A stretch of DNA of 47,691 nt from Ectopseudomonas mendocina (GTDB taxonomy: Bacteria > Pseudomonadota > Gammaproteobacteria > Pseudomonadales > Pseudomonadaceae). Under the pieces are notes generated by a model. That model did not search any database. It worked only from the letters and a program-made list of their open reading frames with translations, and was not told the DNA's origin. This document shows positions 44,814 to 47,691 of the stretch, piece after piece; the stretch's first letter is position 1; each line of letters begins with the position of its first letter. Location: the NCBI RefSeq assembly GCF_008041835.1, contig NZ_VRYE01000079.1, positions 1-47,691 on the forward strand, written 5' to 3'. A program made the translations under genes and the position numbers.

Positions 44814-47179
44814 GCCCCGGCCTCCTTTGCAGGTTCCGGCTTCGGCTCGGGCTGCTTTCTCCAGTCCGGCGGTATGGCCAGCTTCTGCGCCGGCAGCTCC
44901 CCTGCTGCTGTGAATGCCTGCCTTTCGGATTCATCTAAGGCAACCAGAAAGCTGGGCTTGCCCTTTAGCCGGTCTGCTGCCGGAATCTCAACTTCAAACA
45001 ACCAGCCATCAGCTAGCAGGGCATCAATGCAATGGCCGATGGCGGCTGCGTTGCCGCCAACCTGGCTGCGTAGGGCTGTCTTGTTGAGCCGCTTACCGTC
45101 CGCGAAGGCATCGGCAACCATCGCCAGAATGCGCGCCCTCAGGGCGTCCCTGTCGCGCTCTGCGCTCTCTGCCTTGGCTTGCTCTATCCGTTGCACCCGC
45201 CCTTGCTCTGGTGGCACGGCAACTGCCCATCGAAGGGTCAGCAACTCATCAGCACCAAAGCGGTTCCTTGCTGTAACCGTTCGGCTGTCGCTGTGGATCT
45301 CCAGCTCTGGCCACTTCGCCTCAAAGCGGGTTTTGCCCCGCATCAGCCAGCGCCCCTTGCTGTCCTCGTTTACCAAATACAGCACCTGATTGGCGTCTGC
45401 TTCAAACGCGCTTGCTCCACGGGCTGTAATCGCCTCAGACCGGCTAAGGTTAGCTTTTGCCGTGTGTCCTATGATCCACACGGGCAAGCCCGCAAACTGC
45501 TGTTTAAGGGCCGCAATGGCTGCGCTAGCCTCGCTGTTGTCGTTCTCGTTCTCCAGGTGGATGGTTGCGGCCAGGGTGTCGATAGCAACCAGCGGCAATA
45601 GCTCGGCTGTGTACTGCCGCCCATCGGCTCCGGTAGTGGTAACAGTCCGCGTGAAGTGTTCCCGGTAATAGCCGCCCGCTTGCACGACATACCCAGCACC
45701 AGCCCGCCGGGCTTCAACTACATGCAAGCGCTCCCGGATCCTGTCGGGCACACCCCTGCCGCCGGGCCAATCCAGATGTTCCCCGTAACCGGCGACGATA
45801 CGCCCGGCCTGTGCCACGTCCTCTGTTATGTAAACAACATGCCGCCAATGTGCCGGCGCTAATTCGTACTTGGGCGGATGCACCCCAGCAGCGGCTAGGG
45901 CAAGGGGTAGCAAGGTCGTGGTTTTGCCCACACCATGCCCGCCCGCAATCATTACCACGCCTTCCGCAATGAAGCCCGGCAGTATCCAGGCGGGCGGCTC
46001 TGGCTTCTGGCCTATGTCAACAAAGCGGGTCAGGTGGTGCGGCTCTGCTGCTGGTGCTGGTGCTGGTGCTGGTGCTGTTATCGCATCAACTACCGGCGGG
46101 GCATTAAACGCCTCTGCTTTGCGCTGGCGCTCCTGCTCCTGCATATGTTCGCGCTGGCGCTGCTGCTGCCCTTCGCTGTCCAGGCTCTTGGCTTCGGCCT
46201 GAATCATGCGGGCAACGTCCCCGCCATACCTCAGGGCGCAAAGCACGTCCGCTGCATCTAAGGCGTGCCCATCGTGATTGCTGGCCGATAGCGGATCCGC
46301 TGGGCCGTGATGACTGTAAACAACCTGCTTCCCGTCGCGCTCCAGCAGCTTTACGCCTGCAACCCCGCTGCTGCTGTAGGGCGACAAGTACAAGCCTTTT
46401 CCTTTGCGCTTGTAGCCGTCCTGCTCCAGCAGCCCGGCCAAGGGGTAAGCCTGTAGGATCCGACCAACAATGCCGGCCTGCTCTGTCGTCAGGGGTCGGG
46501 GCCTTGCCTTAGCCTGGCTGGCTGCCTGGGCCTCAGCTTCCTGAAATTCCGCCCAGCCCCGCACCGCCTCTTGAATAAAACAGCTCTCGGCATCGTCGGG
46601 GTAAAGCCACTGCCAAGGCTCCCCCAGTTCGTTTATGACCTCATAAGGGGCGTTAGCTTGCAGCTTGTTGGGGGCGTAAAAACCCTGCTGCTTGCGCGCC
46701 TGCGCCGGGTCGGCTGTGAGTGAATAGGCAATGCCTGCCGCAAGCTGGGCCGCTGTGTCGGCGTCTACTGGCGCGGCAAAGGGCACAAGCACTTTCCAGC
46801 GGGGCGCGGCTGGCTCCCCGTTCTTCTGCTGCATGTGGTGGCTGCTGGTGAAGGCCAGATAACAAACATCCAGACCAGCGGGGCCATACAGGGTGCGAAT
46901 GTCTGCCCCCGTCCTGCTGTCGCTGTCGTGGTCTATGGCAATAGCTGCAAACTTGGATTGCCTGGCTGCCTCGGCTGTTTTGCGCTGGCTCTCAAACGGC
47001 GTTATCAGTGCCGCATTGCCCTTGGGGCCGATGGTTGGCCGCTCTGCCATAGCCCCCAGCTCGGCTAGGGTGATGAACCGCGCCGCTGTGGTTTCGTTAT
47101 GGCTGCTGAATAGGCTTAGCCTGGCTGGGTGTGGTGCCGTGCTACCGTCTGCGTAAATTGCGTGCTGTAGGGCGGTCAT
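44810..47179 (-). CDS. Primase-helicase-like replication protein of the element
   Basis: A 789-residue protein with two parts. The N-terminal half (about 1-330) looks like an archaeo-eukaryotic-type primase or RepB-like region: an acidic IAIDHDSDS motif at residues 80-88, AFTSSHH near 109, PRWKVLVPF near 126 and QQGFYAPNK near 164. A Gln/Arg-rich and Ala-Pro linker (about 335-380) follows. The C-terminal part is a RepA-like AAA ATPase: Walker A GGHGVGKTTT at 413-422, a Walker B-like LLPLVAIDTLAATI and a sensor VWIIGHTAK. A winged-helix-like tail ends the chain. This is the design of plasmid or island replicases. Family assignment is by motif reading only. It overlaps its neighbours by 4 bases on both sides. 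Confidence 0.75.
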   Translation of the reverse strand: MTALQHAIYADGSTAPHPARLSLFSSHNETTAARFITLAELGAMAERPTIGPKGNAALITPFESQRKTAEAARQSKFAAIAIDHDSDSRTGADIRTLYGPAGLDVCYLAFTSSHHMQQKNGEPAAPRWKVLVPFAAPVDADTAAQLAAGIAYSLTADPAQARKQQGFYAPNKLQANAPYEVINELGEPWQWLYPDDAESCFIQEAVRGWAEFQEAEAQAASQAKARPRPLTTEQAGIVGRILQAYPLAGLLEQDGYKRKGKGLYLSPYSSSGVAGVKLLERDGKQVVYSHHGPADPLSASNHDGHALDAADVLCALRYGGDVARMIQAEAKSLDSEGQQQRQREHMQEQERQRKAEAFNAPPVVDAITAPAPAPAPAAEPHHLTRFVDIGQKPEPPAWILPGFIAEGVVMIAGGHGVGKTTTLLPLALAAAGVHPPKYELAPAHWRHVVYITEDVAQAGRIVAGYGEHLDWPGGRGVPDRIRERLHVVEARRAGAGYVVQAGGYYREHFTRTVTTTGADGRQYTAELLPLVAIDTLAATIHLENENDNSEASAAIAALKQQFAGLPVWIIGHTAKANLSRSEAITARGASAFEADANQVLYLVNEDSKGRWLMRGKTRFEAKWPELEIHSDSRTVTARNRFGADELLTLRWAVAVPPEQGRVQRIEQAKAESAERDRDALRARILAMVADAFADGKRLNKTALRSQVGGNAAAIGHCIDALLADGWLFEVEIPAADRLKGKPSFLVALDESERQAFTAAGELPAQKLAIPPDWRKQPEPKPEPAKEAGA
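46051..46079. repeat. Hexanucleotide microsatellite in the replicase linker
   Basis: gctggt repeated about 4-5 times, encoding an alternating Ala-Pro stretch. It is an in-frame coding repeat that could vary in length without frameshift. Confidence 0.8.
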
Positions 47180-47490
47180 TGCAGCGCCTCCAGCAATATG
47201 TGCCGGTCGCTAGGGGTCAGGCTGTAAACCCCATACCAACTGGCCTCCCCGTCCTTCGTGGTGCAGTTCACGCGCTCGCATGGGATCTCTAAACCAAGGC
47301 GGCTGCGTAGCCTCCCTATGTAGTGGGGGCCGTTACTGGCCGGGGCTATCTTGTCGGCTACTTCACGGGGCACGCCCGCCGGGTTCTCCAGCAGGGCTAG
47401 CGCCAAGCGCATCATGCGGGGCGGTATGCTATGGTTTGACTGTGTGTTGTGGCTCTGGGCTGTCTGGTCTGGGGCCTTTTTTTTGTTCAT
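47176..47490 (-). CDS. Small winged-helix-like protein
   Basis: A 104-residue protein with a basic/polar N-terminal tail (about 20 residues), then MMRLALALLENPAGVPREVADKIAPASNGPHYIGRLRSRLGLEIPCERV, which fits a winged-helix layout (three helices and a wing), and a closing YGVYSLTPSDRHILLEAL. I recall similar small proteins in proteobacterial islands but cannot name a function; DNA binding is inferred. It starts 3 bp after the stop of the edge gene and overlaps the replicase gene by four bases. Confidence 0.65.
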   Translation of the reverse strand: MNKKKAPDQTAQSHNTQSNHSIPPRMMRLALALLENPAGVPREVADKIAPASNGPHYIGRLRSRLGLEIPCERVNCTTKDGEASWYGVYSLTPSDRHILLEALQ

Positions 47491-47493
47491 TTT

Positions 47494-47691
47494 TCAGCCC
47501 TCCACGCCCAGCACGCGCCTAATCTCAGCCACTGGCCAAGCAAGGCGACCATGCACGCGAACAGGTCGAACGGGGCCGCTCTCCTTACATGCCCAGATAT
47601 GGAGGGTCTGCATTTTGCGGTCTAGGTAATAGGCGGCAGCTGCCGTGCTTACTGTGGGGCGCGTTTCTTGGTCTAGCCCGGATTTCTCATG
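47494..47691 (-). CDS. Excisionase/AlpA-like HTH protein, cut by the window edge
   Basis: At least 65 residues are visible; the start lies beyond 47691. The frame reads TRPTVSTAAAAYYLDRKMQT, LHIWACKESGPVRPVRVHGR and a closing LAWPVAEIRRVLGVEG. This is the MerR/excisionase-like HTH pattern (helix, helix, then G-R-x-x-W-x-V and a final helix) common in small island proteins that control excision or transcription. It is the first visible gene of the coupled unit. Confidence 0.65.
   Translation of the reverse strand, partial: HEKSGLDQETRPTVSTAAAAYYLDRKMQTLHIWACKESGPVRPVRVHGRLAWPVAEIRRVLGVEG

Noticed and set aside
46051..46079. gctggt tandem repeat as a binding-site array
   Set aside because: It lies in frame inside the replicase gene and encodes an Ala-Pro linker, so it is best explained as coding.

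Overview
The window is about 47.7 kb of a GC-rich gammaproteobacterial chromosome, almost certainly Pseudomonas in the broad sense (P. mendocina/oleovorans-like). The protein families, the gene order (ptsP-rppH-HAD; ilvA/rpiA; serA/D2HGDH; secB-grxC-rhodanese; gpmI-envC-ctpA; hisB-hisH-hisA-hisF; asmA-mutY-yggX-tRNA-Phe) and the many REP-like palindromes all fit. Two blocks that I recall as distant in P. aeruginosa PAO1 (the ptsP...serA...acylase block and the trmL...his...mutY block) are joined here near position 24,400. No database search was possible, so all identifications come from reading motifs, lengths and context.

Region 1 (1-9,450): ptsP (nitrogen PTS enzyme I), rppH, a HAD phosphatase, a DUF2269 membrane protein, and divergent ilvA and rpiA. 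A metal-resistance cassette follows: a CadA/ZntA-type P-ATPase with DUF3703 behind it and a divergent cadR with a textbook MerR-type promoter/operator.
Region 2 (10,000-24,350): a YegP-like protein, two paralogous SdiA-regulated (CarP-like) beta-propeller proteins around a CarO-like OB-fold protein, an FAH-family hydrolase, the divergent D-2-hydroxyglutarate dehydrogenase/serA pair, a DUF523/2OG-oxygenase pair, DUF2059, an alpha/beta hydrolase, DUF6436, an AraC-type regulator and a divergent penicillin/AHL acylase.
Region 3 (24,350-24,695): a non-coding locus with a near-perfect sigma-54 promoter, upstream TGGTGC-type half-sites and two identical 48-bp modules. It is best read as an NrsZ-like nitrogen-regulated sRNA.
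Region 4 (24,690-43,140): housekeeping genes including trmL, secB, grxC, gpmI, envC, ctpA, three tandem periplasmic binding-protein genes (one frameshifted), the his cluster, an OFA-type transporter, asmA, mutY and yggX.
Region 5 (43,286-47,691): tRNA-Phe(GAA) with a strong promoter, followed by an accessory element read entirely on the minus strand. Its six genes are tightly coupled: a HTH/excisionase-like protein cut by the window edge, a winged-helix-like protein, a primase-helicase-like replication protein, a 97-residue ORF carrying 10-bp iteron-like repeats, a DUF5681 protein and an unknown protein. This looks like the replication module of an island integrated at the tRNA gene. No integrase and no second attachment site lie in the window.

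Small palindromic repeats occur in many intergenic gaps. Three copies of one family (13.5, 16.6 and 30.0 kb) share a conserved core but have different, internally complementary stems, which suggests selection on the fold. The most interesting items are the sRNA locus, this repeat family, and the tRNA-Phe element with its possible origin.
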